NCBI GenBank assembly: GCA_963930775.1
Contig: OZ005703.1
Location: 2,356,001 to 2,420,000, forward strand
Length of the DNA stretch: 64,000 bases
Reading direction: 5' to 3'
Source: Cliona cf. orientalis
Taxonomy: Eukaryota > Porifera > Demospongiae > Clionaida > Clionaidae
In this document: positions 12,841-23,816 of the stretch, piece by piece
Numbering within the stretch: the stretch's first letter is position 1
Layout of the letters: the number at the start of each line of letters is the position of its first letter
Notes under the pieces: generated by a model
The model's input: only the letters and a program-made list of their open reading frames with translations
Told to the model about the DNA's origin: nothing
Database searches by the model: none
Translations under genes and position numbers: made by a program

Positions 12841-13036
12841 GGAGGGGCTGGGAGGTCAGGGGATGGGTTGCGAATGGTTAGCAGGGTTAGTGTGGGAGGG
12901 GCTGGGAGGTCTGGGGATGGGTTGCGAATGGTTAGCAGGGTTAGTCTCTAGGGTTTGCGCATACATGGACTGGAGGGGCTGGGAGGTCTGGGGCTGGGTT
13001 GTGAATGGTTAGTGTGGGAGGGGCTGGGTAGGGTTT
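12841..13036 (+). repeat. G-rich minisatellite, about 3.5 units
   Basis: GGAGGGGCTGGGAGGT recurs at 12841, 12895 and 12972, with a shorter unit near 13017. The units share GGGTTGCGAATGGTTAGCA. Units are 45-77 bp. The many GGG runs could form quadruplexes on the + strand. It lies wholly inside the TIR element. Confidence 0.85.
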
Positions 13037-13082
13037 GTCTATAAAAATTAATAGTTGAAATAACGGCTGCCAGCAGCAACAA

Positions 13083-13167
13083 CGGTGGTGGCCGAGTGGT
13101 TGGGCTCTTATGCATGGGACGGAATAGAGCGGGTTCAAATCTTGCCGTACACTTTGATTTTTTTTTT
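13083..13167 (+). other. tRNA-like Pol III unit (degenerate tRNA or SINE head)
   Basis: TGGCCGAGTGG (13089-13099) fits the Pol III A box and GGTTCAAATCT (13132-13142) fits the B box. The spacing is tRNA-like, and a T10 run at 13158-13167 follows as a Pol III terminator. A T-arm stem GCGGG/CTTGC can form with G-U pairs, but no 7-bp acceptor stem can. It is therefore a tRNA-derived relic, not a functional tRNA. Confidence 0.55.
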
Positions 13168-13412
13168 CCCTGTCGAATTTTTCTAAGTGTTAATAGATCG
13201 CATTTGCGTTAGATCGCATTTGCGTTGTAACATGCCATGCACCCATGCATGCACTGCTCCTCCATAACCGCTACATGTTAGGTTGATAAAGTACACAGTT
13301 GCGCCAGTTGTGATGTTAAGTGAAGATTTGATCTGTACTGTAGCTACTGCATACGATTGACCGGGACCCTGATATGTCTGATCATATTCTTAATAAGTTA
13401 TGGCGACAAAGT

Positions 13413-13582
13413 TAATCATCCGTCAGGCTGTTTGCTTTATGGGTACTTATCATGATTCATCATGCATGCATGTAGCTAGGCTATAAGATTCATCATGCAT
13501 GTAGCTAGGCTATAGCCTAGCTACATGCATGATGAATCATGATAAGTATACCCATAAAGCAAACAGCCTGACGGATGATTAA
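13413..13582. repeat. Near-perfect 170-bp palindrome / foldback
   Basis: The left arm starts AATCATCCGTCAGGCTG and runs through TTTGCTTTATGGGTACTTAT. The right arm is its reverse complement, ending CAGCCTGACGGATGATT. The arms are about 70 bp and differ only by a 2-bp and a 4-bp indel. A partial second copy of the inner arm (ATTCATCATGCATGTAGC) sits at the centre. Such low divergence implies recent formation or ongoing correction between arms. Confidence 0.9.
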
Positions 13583-13719
13583 TAATACTGTATAACTCTT
13601 ACGATATATACTGTCAGTAAAGTTTACATTTGTTACTACACTAGAAAGGGCAGCGATAATTGAATATAATTGGTCTGTAGGACTTAAATGTGTTATTGCT
13701 CACAATCATCCCATCACTT

Positions 13720-13930
13720 GATGGAGGTTGGCTGCATAAACATGTTGGTACTTATATATAGCATGCATGCACGTATGTTCGTGTGTACCCACATCATGTC
13801 ACAGAGAACCACTCACCCACCCACGTACTTGCACTAGTAGCACACAGTTATCAATATTATGTTCATCTGACCGACATATGTAGCAGATATTATAACCTGT
13901 GCACCAGGTCACTATCATGGTATACCAATT
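13720..13930 (+). repeat. Dispersed repeat family 'GTTGACTGCATAAACATG', copy 2
   Basis: It has TGGAGGTTGGCTGCATAAAC, then CATGTCACAGAGAACCACTC, then CACTAGTAGCACACAGTTAT, then GTCACTATCATGG. The same order, partly inverted, is at 27280-27501. Confidence 0.65.
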
Positions 13931-14110
13931 AATGCCCCACCATACAAGCACTGTACACTGATTGTGGGCTAGGGCAGGTCTGTGTTGAAGCATTCACCAC
14001 CCACTAGGTCTCATGCATCAACTGTATTCTGAATCCAATGCTCATGATACAGAGAGGAGACCCAAAATGTGTCGTGTGTGTGTGTCTATCTGTCTGTCTG
14101 TCTATCTATC

Positions 14111-14330
14111 GGGGAACATCTTGGTGCAGTTGTTAAGGTCTTGGGCTCTTAATCCTAGGGTTGGGTGCTTGATTCCCACCTCGCCATGGGCCTTGCTATT
14201 GTGACCTCGAGCAAGTCACTTTATCGATCCCCATTGCTCCAGTATACCTAGCTGGGACCTGGCTTTGGCTGGGGTGGCAAAAAGGGACAAAAAAATATCC
14301 GTCTCATTGATAGTGCAGCTGCCATGACCT
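14111..14330 (+). mobile_element. tRNA-derived SINE with MIR-like core motif, copy 1
   Basis: The head has an A-box-like TGGTGCAGTTGTTAAGG and a B-box-like GGTGCTTGATTCCC. It is followed by GTGACCTCGAGCAAGTCACT, close to the GTGACCTTGGGCAAGTCACT stretch of vertebrate MIR (recalled, not searched). The body continues with GACCTGGCTTTGGCTGGGGT. A MITE-like inverted repeat follows at 14378. A second copy lies at 27314-27690. Confidence 0.65.
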
Positions 14331-14377
14331 GCAGTCCTTACTCCTGTCTGTCTCAAATCACCATTATAGTATATAAG

Positions 14378-14486
14378 CCCACAAATAGGAAGTGCATATA
14401 CCAACAGCTACTATCAATCCTGAAGGATTTCTAATTGGATAACCACTTTTCCAAACAAGTACAAGCATGCACTTTCTATTTGTGGG
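14378..14486. mobile_element. MITE family 4, copy 1 (CCCACAAATAGGAAGTGCAT ends)
   Basis: Terminal CCCACAAATAGGAAGTGCAT faces ATGCACTTTCTATTTGTGGG, 19 of 20 paired, in a 109-bp element. The interior GATTTCTAATTGG / AACAAGTACAAGC is shared with 27762-27873 and 52445-52525. In two of the three cases it lies just 3' of the SINE body, so the two may move as one composite. Confidence 0.75.
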
Positions 14487-14693
14487 ATTATAATACAGTG
14501 ATATATAGGGAGCATGCACTTTCTATTAATTCTGTGTACAATGATATTGCAAACCGTTAAAGGTAATGTTTGCATTTTTCATAACTAGCTACCATTACCG
14601 CCTTTGTGTTTGTGTGTATACAATCCTCGTGGCGTAACAGCTGGCTAGTGGTATGTAGTGCATACGTAGCTATAGCCAGGCACTATGACTCCC

Positions 14694-14808
14694 TAACTAG
14701 TCCAGCTCTTTCTATCTTCCAGCTTTCAAGGCATATAATTATGTTCAGTTGCATGCAAAATTTTAAAAGCTGGGAGATTGAGAGAGTGCCTGGGCCAGGA
14801 TGAGGCTA
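14694..14808. repeat. MITE family 3-like inverted repeat, degraded
   Basis: AAAGCTGGGAGATTGAGAGA and GCCTGGGCCAGGATGAGGCT form the right arm of the family seen complete at 51397-51488. The left arm (AGTCCAGCTC...CCAGCTTT) is diverged, so the left limit is uncertain. Confidence 0.45.
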
Positions 14809-14904
14809 TAGCTTCCTAGCTATGATATAATATACCGTATTATGATCCCACATCACTGAATTAATCGAATTAAGTGAATAGTCCAGGTTGTCACAACTTG
14901 GACC

Positions 14905-15095
14905 ATTTTTCAAGCCTTTAATATTTGTGTTGTTTGAGAGTTTTTTATTCTCATTATGCGAGTGATGCTGCGTGTGTCACTGTGTGATGTTTACATATAA
15001 TACTATGTGTACACACACACCTTTTAATTATGATCTATTAAATCCGATGGGTATCGATAACTGACTTGTAGATTTAGACAGGCATAATTATAGTA
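14905..15095. repeat. Dispersed repeat pair with 5340-5540
   Basis: Partner of 5340-5540: shared GAGAGTTTxxTxTTCATTATG, TGTCACTGTGTG, GATGGGTAT and AACTGACTTGTAGATTTAGA in the same order. Confidence 0.6.
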
Positions 15096-16344
15096 TAATA
15101 TACACAGAAATTTGCTGGTAGGTCCAATTGATGCATATGCTGAATATTAAGTTCCGTTGATTCAAAAGCCACCGAAGTTCCATTGCATAAACTTGTTGGT
15201 ATTGTATATGTAAGCCTTCCTGGACTAATGTGCACATGAGGAAGGCTTCTTGCCAATATCTAGCAATGATATGTACTTGTGTCACATGAAGATTTGTTTG
15301 AGCCATGATATCATGACATACCTAGGATTAAGGAGCTAACAGAGGCACATTCCAGAACTTTGATTGTCTGTGTGGTCTGTGCAGCCCACACAATGGCATA
15401 ATTGCTCTGTTATATAGAGAAAAGGTGCTATATACAGCAACGCCTTGTGGAGTGCTTGTAGTGATGTTTATATTTAATACCCCAGATTTTGATACCCCAT
15501 ATATTAAGTATACGTAGCAGAGGTTACCACGCCTGTGTGTGTGTATTAGTTTCTCAAGATTATACACATGTGCCTTCTCTGAAGCACCTCGCGAGCATAA
15601 ACTATTCATTTTGTGTATAATATAATATGTGACCAAATCCCTGATTGTTTATAACCTCATATGTGGTGTCTGGTGACTCAGAAATTATCTTTCTTCTATA
15701 GGTTTTGTATTGGCATGTAACAAGCTCACTATGTGTCACATGCTCATTTTGTATACTGGTAATCGCAATAGGCTGTGCATATAATAATAGTATATTACTT
15801 GTCTGGCTACCAGACTGAGTACATAATATGCCATGGTCCAATATGCAGTGTATTGCTGGAGGCTGTTGTTAGTCCCAAAGTAAGTTGCTGCTATACAAAC
15901 ATGCTACAAATGTAGTTAGCTTCCCATGTTTTGGTCAGATTTAATGACTGTAAGTGGCTCTCACTAATGATGTGTATTACAGCTACAGTATATACATGTA
16001 TATTACATGTATGAATCTGAACTTGCTAGAGCAGCTGCTGTGAAATGTAGCACTATATAGAGTAAGGGTAAACGACAAAAACATCAATGCATGTTCTTAT
16101 CGTCTTATTCAAAACATGAGTACACATTACGTAGTTTGTACCTGGTACAGTATGCAGTGTAATGCTTCACCAGGTGTACTAGCTGCCTACATAGGTTGCA
16201 TTTGGTTGGTTGAACTTGCTTAGTGCTTGCTGTGAAAATTTAACACCTAAAAAATCGTTTTTGTGTGTGCCAGCCAGCCAATCGTGATAATCATGTTCTT
16301 ATTGTCTACCCTGTACTCAAAGCATGTGTGTGCACTTACGTATG
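15096..16344. other. Non-coding, contains a decayed tandem duplication
   Basis: A block near 16018-16130 (TGAACTTGCT, CATGTTCTTATxGTCT, AAxCATG) is repeated about 194 bp on, at 16212-16340. The stretch at 15310-15400 is shared with 52920-53010. No gene was recognised; small open frames show no domain. Confidence 0.5.
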
Positions 16345-18594
16345 TGAGTGTGTATATAATATTATTATTGTGTCTAGAGAGACCATGCAGTTTATAGTGT
16401 GGATTATAACGGTTGGTCATGAGCTAATATCTGACCAACATAGCTCCATGGCTGCCTAAACCACTCCAGATCGGACATATGCCCACCTTACCATCGCTTG
16501 CCAGTAAGTGGGGAGGGGGGGGGATGGTGGTGTTGCAAGGTGTTAGTACAGGCAGTTTATTCAGCACCCACTTAGCTTATAACTGTCACTGCTCATGTAA
16601 GTGGCTAGTCTATTGCCATCCCCTTTCACAAGGGGGCTGGGCTAGTATATGAACTGGTAAGGATCGTAGAAATAATATACGCTTGTGACATATAATAGCA
16701 CCATAATAATCAGAATGGTAAGATATAGCTATAATATTAGTACAACAAACTGTAGGTAGTATAACGGTTAATATCTTACTATATAGTCTACGTGTAGGTC
16801 TGGGGCAGACATAGAATCAATGGCTTCTTGATTTGGGAGACATCATCATACAACTAACCAGCATTTTCCACTATTTTTTCTTAAATTCAGAGAGGTGTCA
16901 ACACCAAGACGATTAGCCTAATGAGCATAACTCAGACATAGCTTCCCTTTACACGGAGAAACTATACAGCAACACATATACACCATATTAGGTTTGAAAC
17001 AAGCGGCTCTATTCAGACGGCAAGCCATGGATATAACGTCACCAATGTTATTATACTGTAAATGTTAATGTCATGCATGTACAATGCATAATATTATGCA
17101 TTCGCACATGTACGTGACACATGTACATGCATGCACAACCACTACTTTTTTCTAGTCTATTTCTTGCATGTTGAAGCATTCTCTGCCTTTGATCTGTTAA
17201 TACCACATAGCCTCCAGACAACCACCAATCCAGCTACAGTATCCAGTGCTAATACTCTTGTCACCTCATACTATTGCAAGAAGTAGCAAGTGCCTCTGGC
17301 ATTAATATTTGTGTGGGATGGTTTCCTCTCTATATCTAGGCCACTGTACATGGATTGGCTTGTACAAGATAAACTATCGGTATCTGAACTTTCATGTACT
17401 ATGTCGCTCAATGATTGATTAATTTTTTCCAAGCAGTTTACATTTGCTTAATGAAGTGTGTGAGTTATAATTGATTACTGCATGGTGTATGGAGACAAGT
17501 GCATACACACAATTGTGGGTTTGAAGTGGGTATATTTTGCCAAAGGTCATTTGTGTAGTGAGACTGATAGAATTTGCGTATTACCTAACATGGTGGCCAA
17601 AATATTCAGTTGTTTTCACAGTCGAACGTACATGCATGTAAAGGATGGTGGATGGTCATTATATTGTGTTGATTGTTACTATGAAACTGCATGATGTAAT
17701 TATAACGTTATGGTTTATTGGCTCCATTTGAATTGGCATGGGTCATTAGGATCAACCCTGTCATGTGTAGCTATAGCAAATCTTCCAGGGGATCTTTTCC
17801 ATGACCAACCGAGTGGTCGTGAGCCAGTTTTTCGAATAGATCTAAATGTGTGGAAAAAGTTGCCTTCGGCTCAGTAAGGCTGGATCCATGGCTGGTAAGT
17901 AATCTAGTTAAATGACTTTTTACACATAACAAAAGTTATGGTGCGCGCACGATACTGGCGATCGTGCAGCAGTGACCACTTGAGTTGTGAGTTTCAACAT
18001 CTTTTACGCGCTGTTTGTTTACTACGGAAAAGAAGTACTACTTTTGTGTGTACTAACTAGAGCTGATCTGTAGAGCACATATACCGGTACCATGTGGCAA
18101 CTGGGCATATCAGATACGTAATATCCATGACATTTTAGCAATCGATACTGGTAACTCAATGCATCTCCATGCCCTCCTGTAATGACATGGACTAGAAACA
18201 GGTTGCTCTGAAAAATACTTTTCATTAGCTACCCTAGTGCAAGTACGTGTATCAGACTGAACCACAATCCACCATCTCTGTACTGCACTTAATTGTGTTA
18301 TCTTTATTCATGGAAGTTTCTTTCTTGTGTAGCTCAGCTGTTAGTGGATCTCTAACAAAGAAAAATTCGACAGTCGTGATCCTTCTGAAATAGGAACTCA
18401 AGCGGGGACATACACAGCACTGACTGACTCCTTGACAACCAAGATTCACCAACAACTTAACTAGATGGCAAGAACAAACATTTGAGTTGCCATGTGAGTG
18501 TGAGCAAGTTGGGGTCGTGAATATTGTTATCACCAGTGGGGTAGACAGTGATGATATGCTTTACCTACAGTGGGGGCCAGGATTACATATTAGT
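16345..18594. other. Non-coding or unrecognised stretch
   Basis: A CpG-bearing patch at about 17760-18010 stands out from its surroundings and could be regulatory. A 70-codon + frame (17482-17694) and a 93-codon minus frame (18252-18533) are cysteine-rich but match nothing recognised and lack clear exon borders. ATGCAT palindromes cluster near 17070-17130. Confidence 0.4.
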
Positions 18595-18830
18595 ATGTGG
18601 TTTTCTGTGATATATGACATGGGTACATGTGAACATACATATATGCCATAAGTATCCACGTGTTTATGCAGTCAACCTCCATCATGTACCCATGGGCATG
18701 ATCGAGGCTCTGGTACGTATCTCCCCCTGTATCAGTCCAATAACAAAAAGATGTGGTCATGGGGATTCCCCCTGTTTCAATGGGAGGCCTCCCTCCTAGC
18801 TCTACTGTTGTCTTAATTATCTCAGCGTCA
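18595..18830 (-). repeat. Dispersed repeat, inverted copy
   Basis: Read on the minus strand it has TAGAGCTAGGAGGGAGG, GGGGAATCCCCATGACCAC, then GTACATGATGGAGGTTGACT and ATAAACACGTGG: the order seen at 12590 plus 6665. This copy suggests that those two blocks are one family of more than 230 bp. Confidence 0.6.
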
Positions 18831-19039
18831 GACCACATACATATAATTATATACATATGCCAGTGTTACGATAATTAAGTGAACATGATTTACGTCATGG
18901 TCAGTAGTGAATGCTAATGGTGCATACCATGGACCAAAATAATTAGGTCTGTGGTGAATAAGAAACTGTATGTTATACTCTATATATACCATGCATACCA
19001 TGTATCCTCTCCCCTATAGTTTTAGCTGTAAATTGTAGA

Positions 19040-19680
19040 CATCAAAAAGTGAGATGTCATCATTCATTCATAAGATCTAGGTTTTAGGCCAGGTGGGTGA
19101 ATTGTTTACCCTGACAAGTGGCCAGTGATCTACTCTTATTAAGTTGAGACCCTGGGATAGGAAACAGGGGTTTTACTTTGAATTAGTGACCTTCCCATCT
19201 GTGGGGGAATCACTTGATGTGCATGATGGTTCTGTATCTTAAGGTGACTATAATATTATATCCATACATTTTTGGCTCAAAATGCATTTTGCGAGTATAT
19301 ACTAAGGTCGATAATTTGTATAATATTCTATAATAGTGTAGCTATCAATTAATGCTAGTGGATGCAAAATTTTGAATTTTGGGGCCGATCTGAGCAGTAC
19401 GGTAACTACCCATAAAAATTCTTACCTTAAGATAGTGTCAGGCGGGCCACCCATGGGCCACTAATTCAAATAATATTGTTACATACTCATACTGGCACTT
19501 ACCCTTGTTACTTACTTCTCTCTCCTCCCCCCTCCCATGCATCTAATTTATAATTAGGTACATATATAGTGCATAGTCATCAGTCTGAGAGTCTAAAATG
19601 TTGGTGTGTAATGATTATGGGGGAGCTCTAAATTTTGTGATTATCAACAGTGGTAGCAATGTCTACACAGCAATAATACC
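19040..19680 (+). repeat. Dispersed repeat, copy 1 of pair with 21565-21805, holding a MITE-like insert
   Basis: GTCATCATTCATTCA, CCAGTGATCTACT, GCATAGTCATCAGTCTGAGA and TGTGATTATCAACAGTGGTA occur in the same order at 21565-21805. Here about 340 bp extra lies between the second and third blocks, including the TATCTTAAGGT inverted-repeat element. Confidence 0.65.
19235..19434. mobile_element. MITE-like element (TATCTTAAGGT ends)
   Basis: Perfect 11-bp terminal repeats, TATCTTAAGGT and ACCTTAAGATA, bound 200 bp of AT-rich non-coding DNA. It lies in the part of the host repeat that is missing from the sister copy at 21.6 kb, as expected for an insertion, though the insert is larger than the element. 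Confidence 0.5.
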
Positions 19681-19689
19681 TAGTGAGTG

Positions 19690-21564
19690 GCAGTAGCAGC
19701 TAGTACACTTGGCACAAGGCCTGGTTGGTGACCACAGCATACCACACACTTACTCAAGCATTATTATATAATTAAATCAGGGTTGCAGTGCAGTGGTTAC
19801 AGTATACTTTGTGTTTGTGTGCAATCCTCTTTGTGACATACAGCTGCTGGCTAGTTGCTATTATAGCTATAAGCTAGGAAGCCACAGTGCACGGCATGCC
19901 TACATGTATATAACATAGCTATAGATGCACTACAAACACTAATGGGCCCATTAATTAGTGTATGTGAGGGCCATTGGCAATGACCTCAACATATCACCAG
20001 GTAGAAATGAGTGTGTCCCATTCTTTTACATAATGTAGAGTTGTGTGTATAATTATAATATAATACCGGGGGGGTATATACGTATTTGCATGTGCCTGCT
20101 AGTGTGTCCATGTGTATGTGTGCATGTGTGTGTGGTGTTTCAAACATCCTTCCCTAATCCTACAGTTGAGGTTATTAATAATATGGTTGAAAATGTCACC
20201 ATCACAAATAACTTATAAAAAACTTGTATTCAGCTCCTATCACAGAATAAATTACATGATCGTGAATATCATTAAATCTCGAGTGCACGTCCATAGTCAG
20301 TGTACAAGTGACTTGAGTTTTAAGAAAATGGCTGAGGTGGCTACCAAAATCCCTTCAGCACCAAGGCTTTTGAGAATACTATTCAAGGTTGAGTGACGTG
20401 GGAAGGCTGTCTAAGTTTTAATGAGATCAATTTCAGCCCTAAATACGTACATATCTGTCCATAGCTTTTGAACGCTTAGCTTTTTGCAACCATTCTAGAC
20501 ATCACTATAGTGTCTTTTCTTTTGAATCCTGAATCTTACATATCTGTACTTAGAATCCAAGTCTAGTCTGCCTTAACAGTCCTGAGATATCGACTATTAA
20601 TTAGAAGGGCCGAATTTTTAGAAGAAATACGATTATTGTGGTATATATGTACAGTACATTTTGACATTATATGAAAAATTGGGTACTTGTTCCTTATTGA
20701 AATGTTTATTGTTGAGATTCCTTTTCTCTAATATATTTAATTTAATCACTTGAGGTTAACACAGTTACTTCTATCTAGATCTGGAGATGAGTGTTTAAGT
20801 ATACACACATTGTCAACGAACACATGTCAACACAATGTCATGTACCGGTATAATAATAATACCTCATCAAGGCAGCAATTCCGGCGGACATTAATATTAT
20901 TCTTTCTCTCTCTCTAATGTGTCCTATTATATGTTTATTCAGAACGATAATTGGAAGTTTAACTTTATTAGTGGTATATATATGGGAGGACACCTGTCAA
21001 TGATTAGATTCATGCCAGTAGGCGCTAGCAGAACTGACAGATGTGGTTTGAAAATAAATGAGTTGTGATTGGGTGATAGTATTCATGGGCTGCTTGAAGT
21101 GTGTCAGAAGCCACAATAATGTCTGATTTTATTGCTGACAATGGTACTCTTTTGGGAAAATCATGTTAGTGGTTGGTGAGGGATAGGCAGGGAGATGTTA
21201 GCTTTGTTATCTTATTTGTAGTTTAAAATTAATTACCAGCTAGGTCTCTTCGGGCATGCAGTCACTGTTCATTCCAACACAGTTATATGACATTGTATGT
21301 GTGCACACTGTACATGCACAGGTGCTTTTTCCTAATTACTGCCAATTGAATTATGTACATGTAGACCTTGCTAGCAGGTTGTAGTGGAGCCTACTGTGAT
21401 CAGCGACAAGTTGTTTGAGTTAGTAATATTGCTAGACCCACAAATTAGTCTTCTTGAATGAAGTGATCACTGTCTCACTTATCGCTTGTACATGTGCACA
21501 CTATATACATGCCTGTACGGGTGCTTGTTCCTAATTGCTGCCAATTGAATTATGTACATGTGTC
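19690..21564. other. Non-coding repeats, including the start of long-repeat copy B
   Basis: From about 20690 the motifs GAAATGTTTATTGTTGAGATT and GGAGATGAGTGTTT match 10020-10085 and 61840-61865. A block at 20440-20640 (CTGTCCATAGCTTTTGAACG, GGCCGAATTTTTAGAAGAAA) partly recurs near 42690. No gene. Confidence 0.45.
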
Positions 21565-21805
21565 ATCATTCATTCAGATTGGTGGATTGTGTACCCTGAC
21601 AAGGGGCCAGTGATCTACTATTTCTCTCTCTCCTCCTCCTCCCCCCATATCATGCATCTAATTTGCCTGAACTATAGTTAGGTACATAGTGCATAGTCAT
21701 CAGTCTGAGAGTCTAAACATTGGTGTACAATGGTAATAAGGGAGCTTTACTCACTAAATAATTTTTGTGATTATCAACAGTGGTAGCATTGTCTACACAT
21801 GTACA
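21565..21805 (+). repeat. Dispersed repeat, copy 2 of pair with 19040-19680
   Basis: The uninterrupted sister of 19040-19680, with an additional CT-rich tract at about 21623-21645. Confidence 0.65.
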
Positions 21806-23194
21806 GCACTGTCGTGGTCACAGCACCCACATACACAAAGGCATATAAATTGAGAACCAATACTGATAACTTAGTCATCGCACAATAGAATACAGGGGTG
21901 AGATCACCAAGCACTATTCTTGGTACCACATGTACAGGCACAATTGCAAAACTTCATCAGTGATGCTATTGGCTATTGCATGAGAGTACTGTATTGAGAT
22001 CTGCTCCATGATAGTTTATGTGGTTGTTCTATAATCATTTTCATTAATTTTACTCTCTGATGTTTATCAAATACACATAGTTTTTAATCTTGCTTGAGCA
22101 ATTAGATCCCGGCAATGGTCCTACCCAGCCCCTGCTCGGCAGCCCCACCAAAACTGTGCATCACACCACCTGGCTTCCCAGCCTTTTTAATGTAATACAT
22201 AGTTGTTCTCTCTCTCTCTGCTTCATTCTGCTGATCTTTGTCCCTCTCGTCTGGTTAAGTATATCTTTCATCAGTCATCTCTCTGCTCCTTTACGTTCTG
22301 TGGCTTTAACTCACTTCATGGTCATCGCTACCTTAAGTTCTGTGATATGCAATATGCCATGTGTGCAGACATCATCTGATTGAATGGACACTCAAATGCT
22401 GACTTTGAATATAATATTATTATATATTTCATGTGACTAATATTAATATATAATCTTAATTATTGTTGCTTGTTCTACTACACCTCTGTTGGTGTGTCAC
22501 ATAAAAAAAAGTAATAATAATAAGTATGAAAACCAGTTTCACTGTAAGATTGGTTGAGCTGCAGGAAAATTTATGCCGTATCTAATCACATGGTTCCATA
22601 TTTTTTTAACCTTACTCAAGTATTCCATTGTCTGTGTGTCAGCACATGATGCAAACTGGTCTTTTTATGCACTCCTAGAGAAAGGTACGATCAACTTTGT
22701 CTGCTGCAGGTATACTAGTGTACTCAGCACTGCAGGGATTCATTACCTTATAGTTAACTTATAAGGATGCAATCACTATTAATGTTGTGTATATAATGTT
22801 ACAGTATGACTTCATGCAGCGGAGTTTGTAAACATTCCTGGGCTCTTATAATATTATAATGGGTACTTGAGCTCAATTTTGTGAGTGAAATTATAGTAGT
22901 CATCTCAGTTAACCAAATGGCTGTGATGATGGACCCCATCCTCTGCGAAGGAAAGGCAATACAAACACTTCCTTGGTTTATAGGTGGACTCATGTGGTAT
23001 GGCTTGCCATCTGTATTCTGATTGATCAAAACACAAGTGGATAATTCACTGATAAGACCAGGCCTGCACTGTTGATTGGTCCTTTTATTTTATTTTTTAT
23101 TTTATATTATTTCTGCATAATATAATATATAAACCAATAAAATTATAATAGCTACATTGATAAGGTAAGTTGAACATGAAATTACTTATAAAAT
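21806..23194. repeat. Long composite repeat copy B region
   Basis: From about 22520 to 22870 the order CAGTTTCACTG, CAAGTATTCCATTGTCTGTG, AGCACATGATGCAAACTGGT, CTTATAAGGATGC and TAAACATTCCTGGGCTC matches copies C, D and H. The 97-codon + frame at 22090-22383 has no recognisable domain. Confidence 0.5.
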
Positions 23195-23510
23195 GTAAGA
23201 CTTTTAATTATAGAATTTAAGGATTTTTTAGATGATATTTAAAGGATGATACAGATGGGGCAGATGACACACTTGCAGGAAGATGGTTCCAGTGATCAAT
23301 AGCACTAGGAAAGAAGGATGCTTGAAACTGAGCTGTTTTAATTCCTTAATTCCAAATTCCTATGGTAGATATAATATTATAGTCACATTACTCTGACAGA
23401 GCTGCAATAATCTGATTGGAGCACTCAACTTCCTTTCCCTGTCCCAAGGTTATGGCCATATTATACATGCACTAGACCCCTTTTCCCCTTGCAGCTATTA
23501 TATAGGGTGC
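23195..23510 (-). mobile_element. LINE fragment, 3' end of a reverse-transcriptase ORF
   Basis: On the minus strand a frame ending at 23218 reads FFPSAIDHWNHLPASV followed by SAPSVSSFK and stops. This is the characteristic C-terminal tail of non-LTR retrotransposon ORF2 proteins (CR1/L2/RTE-like: FFPRTI..WN.LP..V..A.S...FK). Upstream on the minus strand, weaker similarity in another frame (WDRERKLSAPIRLLQL) suggests the preceding segment with frameshifts. No catalytic RT motif is present. It is a 5'-truncated dead copy; the clade is uncertain. Confidence 0.7.
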
Positions 23511-23816
23511 ATAATGTTTACTAGTTCTGGTAGTCTCGCTAGCCACAGGAAGACAAGCGACAAATATTAATTTTATGTCTCGCAATTTGTGCCCACGCAC
23601 GGGTGAGTTTCCCGCCAACCAGGAAATAAATCTACTGACTACATACATTCCGTAGGCGTTGCTAGCTTTAATACTCCGCTCGTGGTCGTAGTTAGGTCAT
23701 AATCTATGGTTAGGCCTAGTTACTCGACAGCTCAGTCGGGCCTGAGGACGTGTGGATTTGGATCGATCGAACGAACAGATCTACGTGTGTGCCCTTCGCT
23801 ACGCCGAACGCAAGCA

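Larger units (their letters stand above)
12763..13230. mobile_element. 468-bp TIR element with perfect 9-bp target duplication
   Basis: The left end is TAACGACGCAAATGCGATC. The right end is GATCGCATTTGCGTTGTAA, whose reverse complement matches the left end at 17 of 19 positions. CATGCCATG flanks both ends (12754-12762 and 13231-13239), a perfect 9-bp duplication as made by Mutator-like and some other transposases. The right end carries an extra tandem copy of TAGATCGCATTTGCGT. The interior holds a G-rich minisatellite and a tRNA-like unit. There is no transposase, so it is non-autonomous. Confidence 0.8.

Noticed and set aside
13083-13167. Functional tRNA gene
   Set aside because: A and B boxes fit, but no 7-bp acceptor stem forms and it sits in a transposon; kept as a tRNA-like relic.
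22090-22383. 97-codon + frame with a hydrophobic stretch
   Set aside because: The hydrophobic part comes from a CT-rich tract; no homologue recognised.
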